From assembly GCA_001803815.1 (NCBI GenBank), contig MHEL01000119.1:1-8799 (forward strand): DNA of 8,799 nucleotides, in the 5' to 3' direction. This DNA comes from Nitrospirae bacterium RBG_19FT_COMBO_42_15 (GTDB lineage: Bacteria > Nitrospirota > CAKKRA01 > 9FT-COMBO-42-15). This document shows, piece by piece, positions 1 through 5,369 of this stretch (positions are counted from its first letter, which is position 1; every line of letters begins with the position of its first letter). The notes beneath the pieces were generated by a model, which saw only the letters and a program-made list of their open reading frames with translations, was not told where the DNA came from and ran no database searches. The position numbers and the translations under genes are program-made.

Positions 1-1202
1 CTGCTGTCTCCGACATTTGCTGTATAAAGGGTATCCCCTGAAAGCAGCGAGACAGCAATTGTTGTGCCCATATCCTTTCCATTTGCCTTTGCAAAATCAT
101 TGACCTTTTTATTTGCATTACTAACAGCATCCTTTAATAAATCCTGCAGATTGCCTTTCTTCTCCTCTATCCTGTTTTGCACATCGGATATTAATGCCTC
201 CACTGCCATTGAACTTGCCACATCCCCGCTCTGGTGTCCGCCCATGCCGTCTGCAACTACAAAGAGGTTTAACTCGCCTGTCATTGAACCAAATGAATCC
301 TCATTCACCTTGCGGACAATGCCAACATCTGTAATGCTGGCAACTGAAACAGCATCAACTCCCCCGGTGTCAACAACAGCCTCTTCTAATTTCTCAATCA
401 ACTTTTTTGCAGAAGAAAAACCTCCTTCTGCTGCCTTATTTAATATTGATACTGTTTTATATTCCTCTTTTACATCTCCTGTTAATCCTAAAAGGAGCTT
501 TGCAAGATGCCTGGCATCCTTTTTCCTTCTGCTGTGTGATATGCCCCCTTCCATAAATCTTAAGCCCGCAAGATTTACTAATTTCAACCCTTTCTCTTCT
601 GATAAGAAATCTTCTGTTTCAATGCCGGCTGCTGAGATATTCTGGCTGTGCAGATACTCCACAATATCAGCCATTATAATCGCTGTCTCTCTTAACACCC
701 TGTCATCATATTTTTTATCTGTTATTACTGCGCCTCTTACATATTCTGTAACCAGATATTCTTTCTCATCCGAAAAAAATCTGTCATAGAGCTTAATAAT
801 GTTTTGATGGACAACCTCCTTTTTTATAAACCCAGCCTCAGCAGAAAAATCATTTGTACCGTCTGCCTCTAATATCTGATACACCCTGTTAGCAAGCTCA
901 ACACCGCACTGATTGCAAAAGACATCCAATTTATCATTTCCATCATACCCGCATCCCCAGCAGCTTTTATAGCCCTCTATATCAACAGCAAGATACACAT
1001 TGCACCCCTCCATCTTCTTAAAAAACTCCTCAACCCTGTATCTGTTATTCAGGATGCTTCCCTGCTTTAATATTAAAGAGTCGTCATTTCTTTTCTCTAT
1101 TACATTGGCAGCCATCTTCTCAATCCTGCCTTCAATATTCTTTAAACTGCTCTTAATGCTTCCCTCAATTGAGCTTAATATCGGGCTGTTGAATATTGCC
1201 AT
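1..1202 (-). CDS. PP2C-type Ser/Thr phosphatase with N-terminal pseudokinase and zinc ribbon (3' end outside window)
   Basis: Reading the minus strand from ATG at 1202 gives 400 open codons that run off the window. AGGAGG lies 5 nt upstream of the ATG and fixes the start. Residues ~54-215 follow a protein-kinase fold: RYRVEEFF then NVYLAVD (glycine-loop strands), HQNIIKLYD (132-140), YLVTEYV (149-155), and a YLHSQ helix (183-187). The catalytic parts are missing: the HRD loop reads ISAAGIETED (189-198), the DFG site reads NLAG (210-213), and the lysine strand is replaced by a zinc ribbon with Cys81, Cys84, Cys96 and Cys99. A PP2C domain starts near residue 284: TDVG...VRKVNED (291-302), DGMGGHQSGD (318-327), GTT (379-381), ANVGDS (395-400). 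Asp318 and Gly319 would help bind the two metal ions. PP2C enzymes remove phosphate from Ser/Thr. The inactive kinase part and ribbon probably act as sensor or scaffold (inference). Its substrate is unknown. Confidence 0.9.
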   Translation of the reverse strand, partial: MAIFNSPILSSIEGSIKSSLKNIEGRIEKMAANVIEKRNDDSLILKQGSILNNRYRVEEFFKKMEGCNVYLAVDIEGYKSCWGCGYDGNDKLDVFCNQCGVELANRVYQILEADGTNDFSAEAGFIKKEVVHQNIIKLYDRFFSDEKEYLVTEYVRGAVITDKKYDDRVLRETAIIMADIVEYLHSQNISAAGIETEDFLSEEKGLKLVNLAGLRFMEGGISHSRRKKDARHLAKLLLGLTGDVKEEYKTVSILNKAAEGGFSSAKKLIEKLEEAVVDTGGVDAVSVASITDVGIVRKVNEDSFGSMTGELNLFVVADGMGGHQSGDVASSMAVEALISDVQNRIEEKKGNLQDLLKDAVSNANKKVNDFAKANGKDMGTTIAVSLLSGDTLYTANVGDS

Positions 1203-1511
1203 TTGATGCCTCCTGACAGATATAATTGCAAGGCCTGTGCCAGCAGAGCGAGTAGAATATAACTGCTTGTGATTTAAGGATTTTCTAATGATTCAAAAGA
1301 AAAAGAGACAGGCATGTTAATGCAAAAACTATTCGGTTATCAGCTACAAGGTATTCGGAAATCGTATAGTAGAAATATATACCCTTTCTTTTAAAATAGC
1401 GCTAAAATCATGGAAAATATCCGTGTCCATTCAAACCTTAAAAATCGCAACACCAGGGGAATTTTTGAAGTATTTCAGGTCATACATCGGATAAATACCT
1501 CTGAGTTGAAA
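1203..1511. other. Non-coding stretch between the PP2C gene and the island
   Basis: No convincing gene lies here. On the minus strand a TATATT hexamer (1261-1256) could be the -10 of the phosphatase gene, but no good -35 precedes it. On the plus strand one frame stays open from 1321 to about 1487 without a start codon; its end reads TPGEFLKYFRSYIG before a stop. It might be the tail of an old gene, but I cannot assign it. The 24-codon ORF at 1320 has no ribosome site. The left border of the accessory island probably falls here. Confidence 0.4.
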
Positions 1512-1601
1512 AGGTTGCAAAAATTTTATGCACATAGTATTGAAGGGAAGCCATTAGAGGAATGGCACACTCTTGATGAGCATTCCATTGATTCCCATTG
1601 A
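1410..1601 (+). pseudogene. Chimeric 63-codon ORF carrying a duplicated cas3 N-terminal fragment
   Basis: The ORF starts at ATG 1410 without a visible ribosome site. Its first ~34 codons resemble nothing I recognise. From residue ~35 it reads RLQKFYAHSIEGKPLEEWHT, then LDEH, the same peptide as the cas3 remnant at 2951 apart from one Glu-to-Asp change. FYAHS...W.TL.EH is the start of the HD nuclease domain of CRISPR Cas3. Homology stops abruptly at 1583 and the frame closes 18 bases later. The fragment lacks the rest of the HD domain and any helicase, so it cannot be a working nuclease. It is best read as a duplicated scrap of the 5' end of cas3, possibly not translated. Confidence 0.6.
1512..1583 (+). 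repeat. 72-bp direct repeat, left copy (cas3-derived)
   Basis: This stretch matches 2951-3022 at 71 of 72 positions; the one difference is T1577 against G3016. The copies are 1439 bp apart and enclose the Fic gene and its promoter. Sequence on both sides differs between copies, so the boundaries are sharp. Only the right copy continues into further Cas3-like sequence, so the left one is probably the duplicate. Confidence 0.95.
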
Positions 1602-1631
1602 CAGATTTTATTGAAATATGTATGTTTTAGG

Positions 1632-1660
1632 CTGACTCTTATTGCACGATATGCTATAAT
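1632..1660 (+). promoter_or_regulatory. Sigma-70-type promoter with extended -10 for the Fic gene
   Basis: CTGACT (1632-1637) is a fair -35, followed by a 17-bp spacer and a perfect TATAAT (1655-1660). TG at 1652-1653 makes it an extended -10. Transcription would start near 1667, leaving a leader of about 55 nt before the Fic start codon. It lies inside the segment between the two direct repeats, so the Fic cassette carries its own promoter. Confidence 0.6.
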
Positions 1661-1700
1661 CATGCAATAGTATTTTTGGTAAATGCAAATTATGCAATAG
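1641..1700 (+). promoter_or_regulatory. Operator-like repeats around the Fic promoter -10
   Basis: ATTGCA (1641-1646) and its reverse complement TGCAAT (1663-1668) flank the -10 box symmetrically. ATGCAATAG at 1662-1670 recurs at 1692-1700, and ATGCAAAT lies at 1683-1690. Repeated TGCAA half-sites over a -10 and the start region suggest a repressor site. The C-terminal winged-helix part of the downstream Fic protein is an obvious candidate binder, which is inference only. Confidence 0.4.
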
Positions 1701-1721
1701 CTGTATTAACGGGTTGAGGAT

Positions 1722-2885
1722 ATGAAAAGAGAAAATACAGGTCACTATGTAACAATCAATACAACTGGTGAAACGGTAAAGGCATATGTTCCAAACCCCT
1801 TGCCGCCTGAACCGCCTTTACATATTTCATCATCTCTTCGCAGGGAGCTTGACATGGCTTTGTTGGCTCTCGGCAGGTTGGATACTGTTTCATCCTATTT
1901 ACCTGATGCTAATTTATTGCTATATCTGTATATCAGAAAAGAGGCGGTGCTTTCATCTCAGATAGAAGGCACACAGTCTTCCCTTTCCGACCTGCTACTT
2001 TTTGAGATGGATGCAGTGCCCGGCGTGCCTATTGACGATGTAAAAGAAGTGTCAAATTATGTTTCGGCTCTGACATACGGGCTGGACAAAACCCGCTCCG
2101 GGTTTCCTGTCTCAAACCGTTTATTCAAAGAGATGCACGAAATACTTCTCAGCAGCGGTAGAGGCAGTCATAAAAATCCCGGGGAGTTTCGCAGAAGCCA
2201 GAATTGGATCGGCGGTACCCGTCCGGACAACGCGGTCTTTGTGCCGCCGCCTCCCGATAAAGTGGCTGACTGCATGGGAGATCTGGAGTTGTTTCTGAAT
2301 AATAAGCGGGGTGTAGTTAGCGCTCTTGAGAAAGCCGCGCTTTCGCATATCCAGTTTGAGACTATCCATCCTTTCCTTGACGGTAACGGCAGGCTTGGTA
2401 GGCTGTTAATTACGCTTATCTTCTGTGTGGAAAATATCCTGACCGAGCCGCTTCTTTACCTGAGCCTGTATTTCAAAAATCACAGAAATGAATATTACGA
2501 TTTTCTGCAAAAAGTCAGAATAGATGGAGATTGGGAAAGCTGGTTTGAATTTTTCATAAAAGCGGTGAGGCTCACCGCTGAACAGGCAACAGACACGGCA
2601 AGAAAGTTGACAAGACTTGCGGATGAGGATAGAAAACTGATACAGAGCATGGGCAGAATTGCTGGATCGGCGTTGATGGTGCATCAGAGCATGATGGTGC
2701 GTCCGCTTACGGATTCAGCCCATTTATGCGAAGCCGCCGGTCTGGCGCCTAATACCGTAAATAAAGTTCTTAAAGCGCTGACGAAAGACGGGATTGTGGA
2801 AGAAATAACCGGAAAAGACAGAAACAGGATATATGTGTATCGCAAATATCTTGACATTATGAATGAAGGAACAGAGCCGCTGTGA
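1722..2885 (+). CDS. Fic family protein (class II, predicted AMP transferase) with C-terminal winged helix
   Basis: At 387 residues this has the usual length for the Fic_N-Fic-wHTH family. Fic enzymes usually move AMP from ATP onto a hydroxyl side chain of a target protein. The catalytic motif HPFLDGNGRLGR (216-227) is complete, with His216 as general base, Asp220 for the metal and Arg224/Arg227 for phosphates. The flap around FRRSQNWIGG (156-165) and PPPP (175-178) is typical. SSQIEG (78-83) matches the (S/T)xxxE(G/N) inhibitory helix; its Glu82 should block ATP binding, which puts the protein in the self-inhibited class II. Residues ~318-378 (SMMVRPLTDSAHLCEAAGL then APNTVNKVLKALTKDGIVEE) form a winged helix-turn-helix that may bind DNA. 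The start follows GAGGA with unusually tight spacing, and an in-frame stop upstream at 1707 rules out a longer form. The gene looks intact. Target unknown. Confidence 0.93.
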   Translation: MKRENTGHYVTINTTGETVKAYVPNPLPPEPPLHISSSLRRELDMALLALGRLDTVSSYLPDANLLLYLYIRKEAVLSSQIEGTQSSLSDLLLFEMDAVPGVPIDDVKEVSNYVSALTYGLDKTRSGFPVSNRLFKEMHEILLSSGRGSHKNPGEFRRSQNWIGGTRPDNAVFVPPPPDKVADCMGDLELFLNNKRGVVSALEKAALSHIQFETIHPFLDGNGRLGRLLITLIFCVENILTEPLLYLSLYFKNHRNEYYDFLQKVRIDGDWESWFEFFIKAVRLTAEQATDTARKLTRLADEDRKLIQSMGRIAGSALMVHQSMMVRPLTDSAHLCEAAGLAPNTVNKVLKALTKDGIVEEITGKDRNRIYVYRKYLDIMNEGTEPL

Positions 2886-2950
2886 GTGAGTGGAAGGAAT
2901 ATAAAATGTTTGAATTAAATCTCTAATTAAGTAAATGCCTCAGGGGAAGC

Positions 2951-3022
2951 AGGTTGCAAAAATTTTATGCACATAGTATTGAAGGGAAGCCATTAGAGGA
3001 ATGGCACACTCTTGAGGAGCAT
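2951..3022 (+). repeat. 72-bp direct repeat, right copy (cas3-derived)
   Basis: This is the partner of 1512-1583, with one mismatch. It runs straight on into more Cas3-like coding sequence, so it is probably the original copy. Recombination between the two copies would remove a 1439-bp segment with the whole Fic gene and restore one uninterrupted cas3 5' end. Confidence 0.95.
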
Positions 3023-3076
3023 CTGAAGGGAACTGCTGAACTGTCAGCCAAATTTGCCGATGACTATCTACATTAG
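2951..3076 (+). pseudogene. cas3: cas3 remnant: start of the HD nuclease domain
   Basis: The frame reads KFYAHSIEGKPLEEWHTLEE, then HLKGTAELSAKFADDY, and stops at TAG 3074-3076. The pattern FYAHS...W..LEEHL...AELSAKFA is the opening of Cas3, the HD nuclease-helicase of type I CRISPR systems. Complete proteins then reach the HD pair and the helicase motifs, which are absent here. TTG at 2954 with AGGGGAAG upstream is the likely old start codon; no ATG is in frame after the TAA at 2924. About 38-40 codons are left of a gene that normally has 700 or more. Right of 3080 the sequence switches to an unrelated minus-strand ORF, so the break is a deletion or replacement junction. Assignment rests on motif recognition, not on a search. 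Confidence 0.65.
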
Positions 3077-3184
3077 AACGACCTCAACAGCGGTTGAGGA
3101 AGAGACAGATTGATAGAGCAAGGCTTCGCCAAGTTCAGTGTCTTTTAAATAAGGGTTGGTCTCTTTAAGAGATTTTTTAGACAT
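3068..3184 (-). pseudogene. Truncated 38-codon ORF of unknown function
   Basis: On the minus strand, ATG 3184 opens 38 codons starting MSKKSLKETNPYLKD and ending QSVSSSTAVEVVLM. The KETNPYL and SSSTAVE stretches look like real protein, not a shadow. I recall small uncharacterised proteins of the form KSL.ETNPYL.D...SSTAIEG, but no known function. The last residues probably arise from a junction: the ORF meets the cas3 remnant tail to tail at about 3075-3082, with a perfect 7-bp inverted repeat (CCTCAAC/GTTGAGG, 3082-3099) at that point. SSTAVE resembles the Ser-xxx-Glu part of Fic inhibitory helices, with Val where Gly or Asn is expected. The start codon is only 17 bp from that of the divergent gene at 3202, and no good ribosome site is visible. 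It may be broken and silent. Confidence 0.45.
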
Positions 3185-3189
3185 ATAAT
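3184..3189 (+). promoter_or_regulatory. Candidate -10 box for the DUF6880-like gene
   Basis: TATAAT at 3184-3189 would start transcription at about 3196, only some 6 nt before the ATG at 3202. No good -35 lies 16-18 bp upstream and no Shine-Dalgarno sequence is present, so the message would be almost leaderless. It may instead be chance in AT-rich sequence at an insertion junction. Confidence 0.25.
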
Positions 3190-3201
3190 TTTTATACACC
3201 T

Positions 3202-4596
3202 ATGAGCAGATTGAAGAAACAAAAATCTGAGATTGAAAAGCTTGCTGCTCTCGGCCCTGAGCGCCTTGCCAGGATGCTGCACAATGAGGCCGGCAGGTAT
3301 GAGGAGGTGGAGCGGCACATCGAGCTTGCTGTGTCCGGACAGGAATCTCTACAAGCTTTGATAGCAGGGATTAAGAAGTCTTTTGGCAGGTATACAAACT
3401 CACGGCTTGCCGGTGCATGGAAAAAGAGCTTCCCCTTAAGCAGAGAATTGGTGGATATTCGCAAAGCGATTGTGGAAACCATTCTTCCCAAATCACCAAA
3501 GGCAGTCTGCGAGCTTCTTGAAAGAATGGTCAAGCTCCATGTTGCGGTTTTAGGCAATGTTGATGATTCTTACGGCGTACTCGGAGATGTGTTCCGGCAA
3601 GCGGTGAGTGACTGGGGTGCGGCATATGCCCGTATTCCTGACAGGGATGCGAAAGTTCTTGCCATGATGGTTTTTCAGAAAATCATGTCCAATGATTACG
3701 GCATGTATGACAGCATAGTACCTGCTTTTGGAGAAGCATTAGGTGAGACCGGACTTGCAGAACTTGAAAACCTGACGCGGAAGGAGCTTTCTCAAATACC
3801 ACTGGCGCAGCCTAATGAAAACCAGCGTAACATTGACGAGAACCGGAGCAAGAGATTTGCACTCTGCCATACCCTTGAGGAGATTGCTGACCTCAGGGAT
3901 GATTCTGATGGGTTTATTGAGGCTGTTACCCTCCTCGGGAGGCCGATGGTTTATTGCAGGGAAATCGCCGAGCGCTTGATGAAAAGGGGGCGCATTGAAG
4001 AAGCCCTTGATTGGCTCTATAGATACGACGGCCCACACCAGCATGATACGGTTGCTCTTAAGGCGAAGGGTCTTACAGCCCTCGGGAGAGAAGCCGAAGC
4101 AAGAGACATGCTTTGGCAGGATTTTGTGCAAACACTGTCTCAGGCCTCATACGCCGGAGTTTTGGAGCTTACCCCACAGAAAGAGATAGAAGAGAGACAA
4201 AAAGAAGCAGTAAATATCGCGAGAGCCCATCGCAGAATTCACGATGCGCTGTCTTTCCTGATGGCACAGGGTTTTTTGTCCGATGCTGCTTCTCAGGTGA
4301 TAGATCGCTGGAAGGAACTTGACGGCGATACCTACAGCACGCTCCGTCCTGCGGCTGAGAAGCTTGCGGCTGATTTTCCCCTCGCTGCTGTCCTGCTCAG
4401 GCGATGCCTTGTGGATGCAATCCTTGAAAAAGGCCAGTCCAAACATTATCGATATGCGATAGAAGATCTCATGCAGGCCGACATTTTAAGCAGGATGGTA
4501 AAGGACTGGCACTATATCGAGACTCAAGAGCATTATCTAAGCCGGCTTCGCGACCGACACGGCAAAAAAAGCTCGTTCTGGAGTCGCTATAATTAA
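3202..4596 (+). CDS. DUF6880-like protein of unknown function
   Basis: A 464-residue soluble, mostly helical protein with no signal peptide or membrane segment. Two parts recall the DUF6880 family: the opening LAALGPERLARML...ERHIELAVSG, and the ending LLRRCLVDAILE...HYLSRLRDRHGKKSSFW (last part 444-460). The middle is rich in Leu/Ala helix pairs such as MKRGRIEEALDWLYRYDG and AKGLTALGREAEARDMLWQD, which look like TPR-like solenoid hairpins and suggest protein binding. No catalytic motif is visible. In other genomes similar tails can follow SWIM zinc fingers (recalled, not checked); none is present here. The start is supported by alignment of the N-terminus with the family pattern, although no ribosome site precedes it. 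Base composition is richer in GC than the flanking core genes, consistent with acquisition. The next gene follows after 26 bp, probably on the same transcript. Confidence 0.7.
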   Translation: MSRLKKQKSEIEKLAALGPERLARMLHNEAGRYEEVERHIELAVSGQESLQALIAGIKKSFGRYTNSRLAGAWKKSFPLSRELVDIRKAIVETILPKSPKAVCELLERMVKLHVAVLGNVDDSYGVLGDVFRQAVSDWGAAYARIPDRDAKVLAMMVFQKIMSNDYGMYDSIVPAFGEALGETGLAELENLTRKELSQIPLAQPNENQRNIDENRSKRFALCHTLEEIADLRDDSDGFIEAVTLLGRPMVYCREIAERLMKRGRIEEALDWLYRYDGPHQHDTVALKAKGLTALGREAEARDMLWQDFVQTLSQASYAGVLELTPQKEIEERQKEAVNIARAHRRIHDALSFLMAQGFLSDAASQVIDRWKELDGDTYSTLRPAAEKLAADFPLAAVLLRRCLVDAILEKGQSKHYRYAIEDLMQADILSRMVKDWHYIETQEHYLSRLRDRHGKKSSFWSRYN

Positions 4597-4622
4597 TGCA
4601 GTCAAGTATATAGGAGAGAACA

Positions 4623-5150
4623 ATGTCTAATAATGAAACCGGGAAAGTTTTGTTCAAAGACATAGTAAGGACATGTGCCTTTAGAAATGTTAAAGAATCC
4701 TTGCTGCGGCTTTATCCCGACCAGAAAAAGGCAATCAATGGATATAAGCATGTTTTTCAAACTCTGAGACTTATGAGGCCCAGATACAATAAAGAAGGGA
4801 TGGTTATTGACATAAGGAGAGCCGGCAGAGGCAAAAATGCATACTTTTCGGTCAGCGGCGTGTGCGCAAAGAAAGGTGAACAACAGTCATATGCTTTGGA
4901 GTTTATCCCTTGGTCAGAGTGGCTTGGATGCGAAGTGGATAAAAATGTTCTTAAAAAGATGCCAAAAGAAGAAATAATAGCGCACTGCCTCTGGGAAATG
5001 ACCTTTATTGGCTTTACTCAAAATAAAATCAGAAGGAAGCTTAATTCGTTGAAAAAGCGGGCCAAGGATGTTAAAGATGGCAAAGTGAAAACTATTCCAT
5101 TTGAAAAAGTAATGGCACGTCTTAAAAAGAAACATAGGGGAACACAGTAG
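4623..5150 (+). CDS. DUF6557-like protein of unknown function
   Basis: A 175-residue cytoplasmic protein preceded by a good ribosome site (GGAGAG, 6 nt upstream). ALEFIPWSEWLG (91-102) and AHCLWEMTFIGF (120-131) are the distinctive parts. They match my memory of the DUF6557 family (ALEFTPWEEWLG...AHCLWEMTF), for which I know no function. The N-terminus (FKDIVRTCAFRNVKESLLRL) also fits the family. The last ~45 residues are very basic (RRKLNSLKKRAKDVKD, MARLKKKHRG) and could touch nucleic acid or ribosomes, which is inference. Its stop codon abuts the start of the hsdM remnant, and it follows the DUF6880-like gene by 26 bp, so the two probably form an operon. Confidence 0.65.
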   Translation: MSNNETGKVLFKDIVRTCAFRNVKESLLRLYPDQKKAINGYKHVFQTLRLMRPRYNKEGMVIDIRRAGRGKNAYFSVSGVCAKKGEQQSYALEFIPWSEWLGCEVDKNVLKKMPKEEIIAHCLWEMTFIGFTQNKIRRKLNSLKKRAKDVKDGKVKTIPFEKVMARLKKKHRGTQ

Positions 5151-5325
5151 ATGACCTCAAACGCAATCGTTCAAAAACTCTGGAATTACTACAACGTCCT
5201 ATACGATGCTTGAGGAGTCCGAAAACCTTCCTGAGCCTGATGTCATCGCCCGCGAGATCGCAGAAGACCTTGAAGCGGCATTGGGGCAATTCAGGATTAT
5301 TGCCGAGGACTTAGAAAAAGAGTAA
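5151..5325 (+). pseudogene. hsdM: hsdM remnant: type I restriction methylase with internal deletion
   Basis: From ATG 5151 the frame reads MTSNAIVQKLWNYYNVL, the classic N-terminus of HsdM, and stops at TGA 5211. From 5209, one base out of frame, the sequence reads LEESENLPEPDVIAREIAED and LEAALGQFRIIAEDLEKE, then stops at 5325; this is the typical HsdM C-terminus. The methyltransferase core between them, with its SAM-binding and NPPF motifs (about 400-450 codons in the family), is gone. One internal deletion ending near 5209 explains both the loss and the frame change. AGGGG ten bases upstream may be the old ribosome site. No hsdS or hsdR piece is visible next to it. The family assignment is from motif memory but both ends fit well. 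Confidence 0.8.
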
Positions 5326-5327
5326 AC

Positions 5328-5360
5328 TCGCCGCCCCCACACTGGGGCGTGGATTGAAGT
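5328..5360 (+). CRISPR. Solitary degenerate type I-C-like CRISPR repeat (no array)
   Basis: The sequence begins TCGCCGCCCCCAC and ends GGGGCGTGGATTGAAG. Type I-C repeats follow the pattern GTCGCC-CCC...GGGGCGTGGATTGAAAC. A 6-bp stem, CGCCCC (5332-5337) with GGGGCG (5344-5349), closes a 6-nt loop as in those repeats, and the GTGGATTGAA end matches the usual 8-nt handle region. One extra base and a changed 3' end suggest a worn terminal repeat. There is no second copy in the window, so it is not an active array. Its orientation matches the cas3 remnant upstream. Confidence 0.6.
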
Positions 5361-5369
5361 TCTAACTTC
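5356..5369. repeat. 14-bp palindrome at the typA stop codon
   Basis: GAAGTTCTAACTTC has perfect 6-bp arms around CT. It overlaps the 3' end of the CRISPR-like repeat and the last base of the typA stop codon. Together with the GC hairpin just beyond it, it could help end typA transcription on the minus strand, but no T-run follows directly. Confidence 0.5.

Noticed and set aside
64..1206. Plus-strand open frames over the phosphatase gene
   Set aside because: They are antisense to a clear PP2C coding frame with a good ribosome site and have no family features.
1221..1226. Plus-strand TATAAT as a promoter
   Set aside because: No -35 at the right distance and no gene start suitably placed downstream.
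2121..2684. Minus-strand open frames inside the Fic gene
   Set aside because: Low-complexity shadows of an intact Fic reading frame, without ribosome sites.
1584..2950. The Fic cassette as a transposon or insertion sequence
   Set aside because: There is no transposase, no terminal inverted repeats, and the 72-bp flanking repeats are far longer than a target-site duplication.
3160..3178. TCTC/GAGA hairpin followed by six T as a terminator
   Set aside because: The stem is only 4 bp, and the same bases form the lysine and serine codons of the minus-strand ORF.
3739..4883. Minus- and plus-strand frames overlapping the DUF6880-like and DUF6557-like genes
   Set aside because: The sense frames match family patterns; the others carry no recognisable motif.
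5328..5360. A functional CRISPR array
   Set aside because: Only one degraded repeat is present; no second copy or spacer-sized spacing exists in the window.
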